A stretch of DNA of 36,478 nt from Acidovorax sp. Root219 (GTDB taxonomy: Bacteria; Pseudomonadota; Gammaproteobacteria; Burkholderiales; Burkholderiaceae_C): contig NZ_LMIJ01000044.1 of the NCBI RefSeq assembly GCF_001428665.1, positions 1-36,478 of the forward strand, read 5' to 3'. Made by a program: the position numbers and the translations under genes. The notes beneath the pieces are model-generated. The model saw only the letters and a list, made by a program, of their open reading frames with translations, was not told where the DNA came from and searched no databases. Positions 6,472-13,271 of the stretch are shown here, in pieces (within the stretch, counting starts at the first letter, position 1; each line of letters begins with the position of its first letter).

Positions 6472-7767
6472 TTACCAGGCCTTCCCGGAAAAGCCCGACC
6501 ACAGCTCGTTGAGGTCCGGAAATTTCCATTGGTCCGGGTCTTCGCGCGCCACGATCTTCTCCGTGCAGCTGGGGGCTGCCAGGTCCACCACCTCGGGCGG
6601 AATGCGCAGGTCCGATTTGGTCGAGAAGAACACCTTCACCTTGGGCGAGGTCAGCGACTGTTGGCCCTGCTCGGTCACCACGCCGATGCGCCCGGAGGTC
6701 AGCCGCACCAGCGAGCCCACGGGGTAGATGCCGATGCTCTTCACAAACGCCTGGAAGAGGCGCGGGTCGAAGTGCCCTTTGGTCCACTCGGCCATGCGGC
6801 GCAGCGATTCGGCCGGATCCCAGCCGCGCTTGTAGGGGCGGTCGGAGGTGATGGCATCGTACACATCGCAGACGGCCGTCATGCGCGCGATCAGGGTGAT
6901 CTGCTCGCCCTTGAGCTTGTCGGGGTAGCCGGAGCCATCCATCTTTTCATGGTGGTGGCGGCAGGCATCGAGCACCGCAGCCTCCACACTGCCGCCCTCC
7001 TGCAGCATGAGATAGCCCTGCACGGGGTGGCTCTGCACCACGGCAAACTCCGCATCCGTCAGCTTGCCCGGCTTGTTGAGCACTGCCAGCGGAATGGCCG
7101 CCTTGCCCAGGTCATGCAGCAGCCCCGCCATGCCGGCCACGCGCGTGTGCTCTTCATTCAGGTTGATCTGCTTGGCCAGCGCCACCATCAGCGCACACAC
7201 CGCCACCGAATGCATGTAGGTGTAGTCGTCTGCCGTCTTCAGGCGGGCCAGGCTGATCAGCGCGCCCGGGTTGCGGGTGACCGAGTCCGAGATCTCTTCG
7301 ACCAGGCTGCGGGCGTTCTCCGAATTGACCGCCTTGCCCATGCGCGCCTCGCTGAACATCGAGACCATGGCCTGCCTGGCTTCTCCGCAGATCGATGCGG
7401 CCGCCTGCAACTCGCTGTGCATGCTGGCGGCAGCCCGGCCACTTGCGCGCCGGGGTGCCGGGGGCGGTGAAGGTGGAGACGGCGGGTCGACCTGCAGGGG
7501 CGGCAGCTTGTCGAGCATGCCGAAATCGGTCTCCACCTGAAAATCCGCCTCCTCGCGGGAGACTGAGCGCACACCGGCCGCCACGTCCAACCCCTTGGAC
7601 GTGTCGATCCAGACCTCTTCGATGGACGCGGCCTTGATGCGCGCCAGGTCCTTGGGCTCCTTCAAGACGAACTTGGCCCGCCAGAACGGGTGGTCCATCC
7701 AGGAGCCGCAGAAATCGTGCACATACATACCCAAGGTAAGGTGCTGGATGCTGATGCGCTTGAGCAT
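6472..7767 (-). CDS. HD-GYP domain c-di-GMP phosphodiesterase with N-terminal DUF3391
   Basis: A 431-residue cytoplasmic protein. Residues 1 to about 90 match DUF3391 (MLKRISIQHLTLGMYVHDF...). A proline-rich linker with PPSPPSPPP lies at about 94-106. The HD-GYP domain spans about 165-370, with the metal pair H218-D219 in LLHDLGKAAIP, then SHPVQGY and HHHEKMDGSGYP (GYP at 280-282), and RMTAVCDVYDAITSDRPYK. All residues needed to hydrolyse c-di-GMP look present. About 60 C-terminal residues follow, starting with PVGSLVRLTSGRIGVV. Start ATG 7767 is chosen by DUF3391 homology. It is convergent with blh, 20 nt away, without a recognisable terminator between them. Confidence 0.92.
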   Translation of the reverse strand: MLKRISIQHLTLGMYVHDFCGSWMDHPFWRAKFVLKEPKDLARIKAASIEEVWIDTSKGLDVAAGVRSVSREEADFQVETDFGMLDKLPPLQVDPPSPPSPPPAPRRASGRAAASMHSELQAAASICGEARQAMVSMFSEARMGKAVNSENARSLVEEISDSVTRNPGALISLARLKTADDYTYMHSVAVCALMVALAKQINLNEEHTRVAGMAGLLHDLGKAAIPLAVLNKPGKLTDAEFAVVQSHPVQGYLMLQEGGSVEAAVLDACRHHHEKMDGSGYPDKLKGEQITLIARMTAVCDVYDAITSDRPYKRGWDPAESLRRMAEWTKGHFDPRLFQAFVKSIGIYPVGSLVRLTSGRIGVVTEQGQQSLTSPKVKVFFSTKSDLRIPPEVVDLAAPSCTEKIVAREDPDQWKFPDLNELWSGFSGKAW

Positions 7768-7902
7768 GGGGGAGTGTCCTGTGGCGGCCAAGTGCCTGGT
7801 CCATTCTTGTCCATCGTCGGGCTGGTAACAAGCGGGTGATTGCCACTGTGGCAAAAACTCCCTTGCGGTGGTTTCGGGCAGCAGGTTCGCAGGGCAGGGC
7901 CC

Positions 7903-8526
7903 TCAGCCCGCCGCTTCGACCAGCGCGCGCCCCGCAGCGCGCAGCACCTTGCCCGCGCTGTCGCCCAGCAGCAACGAGCCACTGCTGAAGGCCCCGTCGA
8001 TCAGCAGCGAGAGCTGTGATGCCGTCACCTCGGGCTTTTTCAGCCCCATGCGCTTGCACAGCGCGGCCAGGCGCCTCTTCTGCTCCAGCCGGTGCGCGGC
8101 CGATATGGCGCGGGCCGGGTGTGTCGGGTCGGCAAACTCCGCTGCCACGTTGAGCTGCGGGCAGCCGCGGTAGCCGGGGCGCGCCACGCGCTCGCCCACC
8201 CAGGCGAGCAGGGCATCGAGCTCGGCGGCGGCATCGGGGGCCGCACCGAGGGCATGCGGCGCGGCGGCCTCGTCCCACTGCTGCCAGAACTCCCGGTCCT
8301 CGCGCTCCAGAAAGGCGGCGACCAGGTCGTCCTTGGTGCGGTAGTAGCGGTACAGGCTGGTCTTGGCGATCTGCGCGCGTTCGATGACCAGGTCGATCCC
8401 CACGGCGCGCACGCCCTCGGCATAGAACAACTGGCAGGCCGTGTCGAGGATGCGCTGCTGCACGTCGCCCACAGGCGCTGATGACGCTGCGGCTGCGGTG
8501 GTCTTGCGGGCGGCGGTAGGGCTCAT
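7903..8526 (-). CDS. TetR family transcriptional regulator
   Basis: A 207-residue regulator. After a disordered Ala-rich start, residues about 21-70 form the TetR helix-turn-helix: QQRILDTACQLFYAEGVRAVGIDLVIERAQIAKTSLYRYYRTKDDLVAAFLE. The C-terminal ligand domain has the WVGERVARPGYRGCPQLNVAAEF segment common in the group that regulates reductases and quinone-type stress genes. It is divergent from the saccharopine-dehydrogenase-like gene and separated from it by 88 bp containing two matching palindromes, so it probably represses both itself and that gene. The inducer is unknown. Confidence 0.92.
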   Translation of the reverse strand: MSPTAARKTTAAAASSAPVGDVQQRILDTACQLFYAEGVRAVGIDLVIERAQIAKTSLYRYYRTKDDLVAAFLEREDREFWQQWDEAAAPHALGAAPDAAAELDALLAWVGERVARPGYRGCPQLNVAAEFADPTHPARAISAAHRLEQKRRLAALCKRMGLKKPEVTASQLSLLIDGAFSSGSLLLGDSAGKVLRAAGRALVEAAG

Positions 8527-8558
8527 GGCGGCATTGTCCCATATTCCGTGTTGACGCG

Positions 8559-8572
8559 ATACAGACCTGTAT
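8559..8572. promoter_or_regulatory. TetR operator site 1
   Basis: ATACAGACCTGTAT, an inverted repeat of ATACAG around a 2-bp centre. It lies between the tetR start and the divergent reductase gene, just downstream of a TTGACG element at 8551-8556. Its core occurs in reverse orientation as site 2. Confidence 0.7.
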
Positions 8573-8599
8573 GTAGCATAGCGTCACCTTCAAAAAAAC

Positions 8600-8613
8600 G
8601 TACAGGTCTGTAT
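8600..8613. promoter_or_regulatory. TetR operator site 2, overlapping the ribosome site of the reductase gene
   Basis: GTACAGGTCTGTAT, the reverse complement of site 1 except for one end base. Centre-to-centre distance to site 1 is 41 bp, about four helical turns, so two repressor dimers would sit on the same DNA face. It includes the weak Shine-Dalgarno AGGT (8604-8607) and ends 1 nt before the GTG start at 8615. Confidence 0.7.
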
Positions 8614-8614
8614 T

Positions 8615-9676
8615 GTGATCGAAAACACCTCCACCGCTTCCTCTTCGTCTTCTTCCGCTGCATCCCGCCCGGTGCTGGTCTACGGCGCCGCCGGGCACAC
8701 TGGCCGCTTCGTGGTGCAGGCCCTGCGCGAACAGGGCCACGCCGTGCTGCTCGCCGGGCGCGACCTGGGCAAGCTGCAGGCCGCCTTCCCCGATGCACCA
8801 GCAGACCAGTTGCGCGTGCAGGGGCTCGACGGGGATGCCGCAGCCCTCACGGCTCTGCTGGCCGAAAGTGCGCTGGTCGTGAACTGCGCCGGCCCCTTTG
8901 CCGACAGCGCGCCTCAGCTGCTGCAGGCCGCACTGCAGGCAGGTGTGCACTATGTGGACGTGTCGGCCGAGCAGCCCACGGCGCGCGAGGTCTTCGGGCA
9001 GTGGAGCGAGCGCTTCACCGCCGCCGGCCTGTGCGCCGCGCCGGCCGTGGCCTTCTACGGGGCCGTGGGCGACCTGCTGGCCACCAGCGTCCTCGGCGAC
9101 TGGCCCGGGGCGGATGCCATCGAGCTGCATATCGCCCTGGACAGCTGGCACCCCACCGAGGGCACGCGCAAGACCGGTGTGCGCAACGCCGGCCGCCACG
9201 TGGTGTATGCCAACGGCCAGTTCCAGGCGCCGCCCACCGTGTCCCCACGCAAGACCTGGGCGTTTGCCGCGCCGTTTGGCGAGCAGGCCGTGGTGGGCTT
9301 TTCCAGCGCCGATGCCGTGACCATTGCCCACCACATCCGCGTGCCCGACGTGCCCGCGTGGATGAACGAGACCCCGCTCACCGAGCTGCGCGCTGCCGAT
9401 ACGCCCGCGCCCGTGGCAGTGGATGCCTCAGGCAGATCGGCCCAGCGCTTCCTGGTCGAGGTGGTGGTGCGCCGGGGCGGCGAAGAGCGCCGCGCCAGCG
9501 CCAGCGGGCAGGACATCTACGCCATCACCGGCCCCCTGGCCGCGCAGGCGGTGGGGCGCATTCTGGCAGCGCGCGGAGGGCTCACCGGGGCCATGTCGGC
9601 GGGGCAACTGGGCGATGCGCGCTCGTTTTTGCAGGCGCTGGCGCCCAGGTACCTGCAGCTCGATTTTGGTGGGTGA
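8615..9676 (+). CDS. Saccharopine dehydrogenase-like NAD(P)-binding reductase
   Basis: A 353-residue protein of the saccharopine-dehydrogenase-like/trans-acting enoyl reductase group. After a serine-rich N-terminus, residues about 19-50 carry the Rossmann motif VLVYGAAGHTGRFVVQAL with GxxGxxG spacing, followed by VVNCAGPFADSAPQLLQAALQAGVHYVDVSAEQ, the family's second signature. The C-terminal half (about residues 120-320) is the substrate domain; the substrate is unknown. The start is GTG 8615 with a weak AGGT ribosome site inside a TetR operator; no ATG lies in this part of the frame. It is divergent from and probably repressed by the TetR neighbour. A strong hairpin follows the stop. Confidence 0.85.
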   Translation: MIENTSTASSSSSSAASRPVLVYGAAGHTGRFVVQALREQGHAVLLAGRDLGKLQAAFPDAPADQLRVQGLDGDAAALTALLAESALVVNCAGPFADSAPQLLQAALQAGVHYVDVSAEQPTAREVFGQWSERFTAAGLCAAPAVAFYGAVGDLLATSVLGDWPGADAIELHIALDSWHPTEGTRKTGVRNAGRHVVYANGQFQAPPTVSPRKTWAFAAPFGEQAVVGFSSADAVTIAHHIRVPDVPAWMNETPLTELRAADTPAPVAVDASGRSAQRFLVEVVVRRGGEERRASASGQDIYAITGPLAAQAVGRILAARGGLTGAMSAGQLGDARSFLQALAPRYLQLDFGG

Positions 9677-9679
9677 TGG

Positions 9680-9700
9680 CGCAGGGGCCATGCCCCTGCG
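9680..9700 (+). terminator. Hairpin after the saccharopine-dehydrogenase-like gene
   Basis: A perfect 9-bp stem CGCAGGGGC / GCCCCTGCG with a 3-nt loop, starting 3 nt after the stop codon at 9674-9676. The following sequence GCTTGTC is only weakly T-rich, so it may stabilise the transcript end without being a classical intrinsic terminator. Confidence 0.5.
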
Positions 9701-9789
9701 GCTTGTCATGGAAACTGGATTGGGTTTTTGCCAGCCCCCATGCGATCATCCAAGGCAATGACCCATCCACCAACCAAGGGAGTTGCAGT

Positions 9790-11013
9790 GTGAGCGAGAT
9801 GGCCAAGGCTGAAGAACCCAACGCTTCGCTGCTGCTGCAGCAAGAGCAACAACAGGCCATGACCGGCCTGGACGGTGTCGAGCGCGTCGTGGCCGAGCCA
9901 CTGCGCTTCAAGGCCAAGCTGGCCATCGGCGAGAACGCCTATGCCTCGTTGCGCATGGTGAACCGGGGCCGCGAGCTCTGGGACGTGCTGGGCGCAGCCG
10001 GCGCCGGAGCGGCTGTCGCCAAGTCCGGCCTGGTGGCGTCGGCGTTCTTTGCGCCCTCGGGCCTGATGGGGGCGCTGGGCGTGGGCGCAGCTGCCACGCC
10101 CGTGGGCTGGGTGGCCTTTGCTGCGCTGGCCTCGGGTGGTGCCTGCTATGGCATGTACCGCTGGCTGGGCCACTCCAAGGGCAGCCGGGTCATCGAGATT
10201 CCCCGCTGCCTCAACACGCCACTGGACACGCTGGGGCTGGCGCTGTTCGACCTGATCGCGCCGCTGTCGCTGCGGCTGGCGGCAGGGGCCGATGGCGTGG
10301 TGCCACCGCCGCGTCACGCCTTCCTGGCCGCGCACTTGGTGGACGAGTGGGGGCTGGATGATCGTTTTGTCGCACAGGCCATGGCCGCCATCGAGCCCGG
10401 CCTGGCCGATGCCCCGCCCCAAGAGCTGGCGCGCGAACTGGCCGCCTTTCTGCATGCCAACCCGGACTGCAACCACCAGGTCATTGCGGCCGAGATGGGG
10501 AGCTTTCTGGCGCAGATGCTACAGGCCGGCGGGGCAGCGCTGGCCGAGCCCGAGCAGCAATTGCTGGCCCAGGTGCAGCAGACCCTGCAGACCCCGCCGC
10601 CCGGCGAAGTGGTCAAGGTCTGGACCCGCGCCCGGGCGCATGCGGGCCACTATGGCGGCCAGGTGGCCGGTGCGGCCGGCAAGGCGGCCACATGGACCAA
10701 GGAACAGCTGCCCACCGTGCAGCAGATGGAGGAACTCAGAATGCGTGGAACCGAACTGCCCGGACAGATTGCGGGCGCCGTGGGCAAGGCCGCCAGTTGG
10801 ACCCGGGACCAGATGCCCAGTGCTGAGCAGGTGGACGAATTGAAGAAGCGCGGCGGTGAGCTGACAGGCCAGGCGGCCGAAACCCTGCGCAGCGCCACCC
10901 GCGCAGCGCAGGACGCGTTGCCCACAGCCGAACAAGTCCAGCAAGGGGCGCAGCGCACGGGTGAACTGGCCCGCAAAGGGCTCGATAGGCTCCGGGCGAA
11001 GCTCGGTCGTTGA
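9790..11013 (+). CDS. Uncharacterised protein with a glycine-zipper membrane segment, TerB-like middle and three 35-residue C-terminal repeats
   Basis: A 407-residue protein whose function I do not recognise. Order of parts: a Gln-rich start (LLLQQEQQQ), an amphipathic region, a Gly/Ala-rich hydrophobic stretch (about residues 75-125: GAAGAGAAVAKSGLV...GALGVGAAATPVGWVAFAALASGG) suggesting a membrane hairpin, then IPRCLNTPLDTLGLALFDLIAPLSLRL and an alpha-helical part (AFLAAHLVDEWGLDDRFVAQAMAAIEPGL) reminiscent of TerB-fold proteins. Residues 290-394 are three tandem 35-residue units. GTG 9790 is chosen because AAGGGAG lies 7 nt upstream; the frame is open far upstream without homology. A role at the membrane is inference. 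Confidence 0.75.
   Translation: MSEMAKAEEPNASLLLQQEQQQAMTGLDGVERVVAEPLRFKAKLAIGENAYASLRMVNRGRELWDVLGAAGAGAAVAKSGLVASAFFAPSGLMGALGVGAAATPVGWVAFAALASGGACYGMYRWLGHSKGSRVIEIPRCLNTPLDTLGLALFDLIAPLSLRLAAGADGVVPPPRHAFLAAHLVDEWGLDDRFVAQAMAAIEPGLADAPPQELARELAAFLHANPDCNHQVIAAEMGSFLAQMLQAGGAALAEPEQQLLAQVQQTLQTPPPGEVVKVWTRARAHAGHYGGQVAGAAGKAATWTKEQLPTVQQMEELRMRGTELPGQIAGAVGKAASWTRDQMPSAEQVDELKKRGGELTGQAAETLRSATRAAQDALPTAEQVQQGAQRTGELARKGLDRLRAKLGR
10657..10971 (+). repeat. Three tandem 105-bp units encoding 35-residue repeats
   Basis: Units start at 10657, 10762 and 10867, each exactly 35 codons. Shared pattern: G-Q-x-A at the start, a hydrophobic/aromatic helix with TW or SW in units 1 and 2, then (E/D)-x-(L/M)-P-(T/S) at positions 16-20 and Q-(M/V) at 23-24, and a closing R-(G/T)-x-E-L. 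Units 1 and 2 are close (GKAATWTKEQLP versus GKAASWTRDQMP); unit 3 is more diverged. The pattern looks like repeated amphipathic helices. Confidence 0.85.
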
Positions 11014-11065
11014 ACCGGGCTGGGCGCGGGGGCAGGCGCATCGATCTGTCTATGATGCTGCGCGT

Positions 11066-11500
11066 ATGAAGAAGCCCCTGCTCGCCGCTGCGCTGTTCCT
11101 GCCCCTTGTGCTGTCTGGCTGTGACGACGCGCACAGTGCCCGCGTCGAGGAAACCCGGGGCCGCATGGTCGGCACTTGGCTGCGCGAGGCCGAGTTTGAG
11201 GGGTCCAAGATGCGTATGGTCGTTGCCCTGGGCCAAGACGGAAAATTCAGCGAACACGCGAAGGTCGTGGCGCCGGATGGCACCACGCAAAGCGAGCATT
11301 ACAGCGGCGAATGGACTTATGACGGCACCAATTTCAAGCGCCGCTATCTTCAACAAGCCGGCCGCCAGTTCTCAGGCGGTGGCATCCGCTACGCCACCTA
11401 CCAGCTCACGTCGCTGACCCGCACGGATTTCACGGGCAGAGACAACCGCGAGGGCCGCGAGATTACCTACCGCCGGGTCACTGAAGGCACGGAGCCTTGA
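11066..11500 (+). CDS. Small predicted lipoprotein of unknown function
   Basis: A 144-residue protein with a lipoprotein signal: MKKPLLAAALFLPLVLSGC, with the lipobox LSGC and Cys18 as the acylated residue. The mature part starts DDAHSARVEETRGRMVGTWLREAEFEG and has alternating strands (MRMVVALGQDGKFSEHAKVV, HYSGEWTYDGTNFKRRYLQ), which suggests a small beta-barrel like lipocalin-type or META-like lipoproteins. The ribosome site is weak. It follows the 35-repeat gene by 52 nt in the same direction. It should be anchored in the outer or inner membrane; Asp at +2 and +3 could favour inner-membrane retention, which is uncertain. Confidence 0.8.
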   Translation: MKKPLLAAALFLPLVLSGCDDAHSARVEETRGRMVGTWLREAEFEGSKMRMVVALGQDGKFSEHAKVVAPDGTTQSEHYSGEWTYDGTNFKRRYLQQAGRQFSGGGIRYATYQLTSLTRTDFTGRDNREGREITYRRVTEGTEP

Positions 11501-11517
11501 TGAGCACCGGGCTGTGA

Positions 11518-11533
11518 AGCCGCCGTAGCGGCT
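11518..11533 (+). terminator. Short hairpin after the lipoprotein gene
   Basis: AGCCGC-CGTA-GCGGCT, a 6-bp stem with a 4-nt loop, 17 nt after the stop. No clear T-tract follows, so termination is uncertain. Confidence 0.35.
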
Positions 11534-11783
11534 ATCACTCCTGCGCCCCCAACCGCAGGCCCAGGGGGCACCGCCATCGTCGCGCCCAGCAGCAGGAACT
11601 GCGCTACCACAGAGCCTTACTGCGGAACACGGTGTTGGCGGATGGCCATGGGCTCGACGACCCAGGGCAGTCATCCGGCGCCGCTATAGTGCCAAGGCAG
11701 GGCCGCGCCTGGAGAGGGGCACTGCTCTTGCAACCAGAAACCGCTGGACAAAAGCACCGCAAATGAAAAGAAGGAACACCCCG

Positions 11784-12593
11784 ATGCCCGGACCCCACCT
11801 CGACGCCCCGCTGTTCATCAAGGACATCTACGAGACCCAGGTCGACACCGCCAAGACCCCGTTCTTCTACAACGACGGCGGCATGCCGGTCTACCTGGCC
11901 GATCCGCCCGCCGATGTCACGCCGCTCACACCCGCCGCCACCGACCCGGCCCTGGCAGTGGGCCACGAGTACCTGGTGGCCGACGTGCTGGGCGTAAAGC
12001 CCACGCCGCCCTGGGGCGTGGAAACGCAGCTGGGGTTTGCGGCCGAGCAGGTGGAGTTTGCGCCGCTGTGGGCCACGCGCAGCATGGCGGCGGCGTTTGG
12101 CATGACGCTGGTGGAGCCGGGGCAGGCCGTGCAGATCGAGAGCCCGGTCACCGCGCTGCAGCAGGTCGAATACGAATACGGCGTCTTCGCCGGCCACTGG
12201 TCACCGTACCAGGGTACCGGCAATGCCCTGCTCAGCGTGGTCTGTACCGACCTGGAGCACCATGATTTTCCGCATGTGTTCGCCTCCACCGACCCCACCC
12301 AGCCACTGGTGATCTCGGTGGGCCGCTACTGGCCGGCGCTGGGCAAGATACGCCTGGCCGACCTGTGGGTGCCGCGCGGCAGCGCGCTCTACGTGCCGCC
12401 CAAGCCGGCCAGCAGCGACCCGGCGGCGGTGATCGACCTGCACAACAACCGCAACTCGGCCCGCGCCTGCTGGGGCGACATTCATCAGAACAGCATTACC
12501 ACGCACACGCTGCTGCAGACGGAGGGCGGGTTTTTCTACTGGTACTGGAATGGGATTGCGACCGTGCACAGCCGCCCGGTGGCGGTAAGCTGA
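11784..12593 (+). CDS. Uncharacterised 269-residue protein
   Basis: I do not recognise the family. The protein has no signal peptide or membrane helix and is rich in aromatic residues and short strands (ETQVDTAKTPFFYNDGGMPVYLAD, EYEYGVFAGHWSPYQGTGNALLSVV, VISVGRYWPALGKIRLADLWVPRGSALYVPP, and an ending GGFFYWYWNGIATVHSRPVAVS), which suggests a mostly beta protein. Conserved-looking histidines occur in DLEHHDFPHVF and WGDIHQNSITTHTLL. I chose ATG 11784 over ATG 11763 because AGAAGGA lies 9 nt before it. A truncated GGDEF tail follows 30 nt later. Base composition matches the surroundings. Confidence 0.7.
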   Translation: MPGPHLDAPLFIKDIYETQVDTAKTPFFYNDGGMPVYLADPPADVTPLTPAATDPALAVGHEYLVADVLGVKPTPPWGVETQLGFAAEQVEFAPLWATRSMAAAFGMTLVEPGQAVQIESPVTALQQVEYEYGVFAGHWSPYQGTGNALLSVVCTDLEHHDFPHVFASTDPTQPLVISVGRYWPALGKIRLADLWVPRGSALYVPPKPASSDPAAVIDLHNNRNSARACWGDIHQNSITTHTLLQTEGGFFYWYWNGIATVHSRPVAVS

Positions 12594-12623
12594 GCAATTG
12601 GTGTGAAGAATCGACAGGGAGCA

Positions 12624-12770
12624 ATGACCATGGACTTGTCCGACCTGAGCATCGGAGTGGGCACCGCCATGCCGGGCGGCTATGTCAAGCCTGCGGACTT
12701 CATTGATGCCGTGGACCAGCGGCTGTATGCGGCCAAGAAGAATGGGCGCAACCGGATTGAAGTGGTGTGA
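12624..12770 (+). pseudogene. Truncated GGDEF (diguanylate cyclase) domain, C-terminal tail only
   Basis: A 48-codon ORF. Its product, LSIGVGTAMPG...PADFIDAVDQRLYAAKKNGRNRIEVV, matches the last strand and helix of a GGDEF domain, where SIGVA and AD.ALYxAKxxGRN are the family signature. The catalytic GGDEF loop and the rest of the domain are missing, and no upstream sequence in any frame supplies them. A good ribosome site (AGGGAG, 12616-12621) fits ATG 12630, so a short peptide could still be made. Interpreted as the remnant of a deleted diguanylate cyclase gene. Confidence 0.8.
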
Positions 12771-12785
12771 GCAAGCGGGAGGCAC

Positions 12786-13238
12786 ATGGACTGCATTCTT
12801 TCTTTCAATGGACCTGACGCGGACGTGGCGCAATTGCTTGCGCTGAGTCCTGTGGAGCCCATCAATGTATGGCGGCGGGGTGAGCCTTTGAGTTCCAGGC
12901 CGAACAGCAGATTGGCTCGCACCTCGGGGGTGGTTTTGCAGATCAGCGATGCGGAGTTCGAAGAGCTGGAGTTGCAACAGGCGGATGCGATCCGCTTCCT
13001 CAATGACCACGACCAGGCGTTGCAGGCCATGCGCACCGTCAAAGGTGTGGAGGTCGCATGCGTGGACTTTGGTATCGCCATGCGCAGCGTCATTGTCCAG
13101 TCCGATAGATTCCCCGCCGAGCTGATTGCAGCACTTGCCAAGGTGGGCTGCACCATGGAACTGACGCAATATCCCACGGGGCCCAAGGCCAGGAACCTGC
13201 GGCGTTACCGCAAGGCATTCCGGGCATCGGCCCCCTGA
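12786..13238 (+). CDS. Uncharacterised small protein (150 residues)
   Basis: A soluble 150-residue protein that I cannot name with certainty. It begins MDCILSFNGPDADVAQLLALSPVEPINVWRRGEP and contains SGVVLQISDAEFEELELQQADAIRFLNDHDQALQAM, followed by a beta-alpha segment (GVEVACVDFGIAMR...FPAELIAALAKVGCTMELTQYP). The layout resembles the two-strand/helix repeats of DUF4279-like proteins, which often act as small immunity-like or regulatory proteins; this is a weak guess. Start ATG 12786 has GGGAGG 3 nt upstream. It sits 15 nt after the GGDEF remnant and converges on the peptidase gene. Confidence 0.75.
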   Translation: MDCILSFNGPDADVAQLLALSPVEPINVWRRGEPLSSRPNSRLARTSGVVLQISDAEFEELELQQADAIRFLNDHDQALQAMRTVKGVEVACVDFGIAMRSVIVQSDRFPAELIAALAKVGCTMELTQYPTGPKARNLRRYRKAFRASAP

Positions 13239-13271
13239 GGGATTTCACAGCGCCGGGAGTCGGCGGCCAGT

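Noticed and set aside
7154..9334. Long minus-strand frame crossing the HD-GYP, TetR and reductase genes
   Set aside because: It crosses three recognised genes on both strands and has no domain of its own.
8548..11013. An 821-codon plus-strand frame extending the 35-repeat protein upstream
   Set aside because: The upstream half overlaps the reductase gene out of frame. GTG 9790 with AAGGGAG is the credible start.
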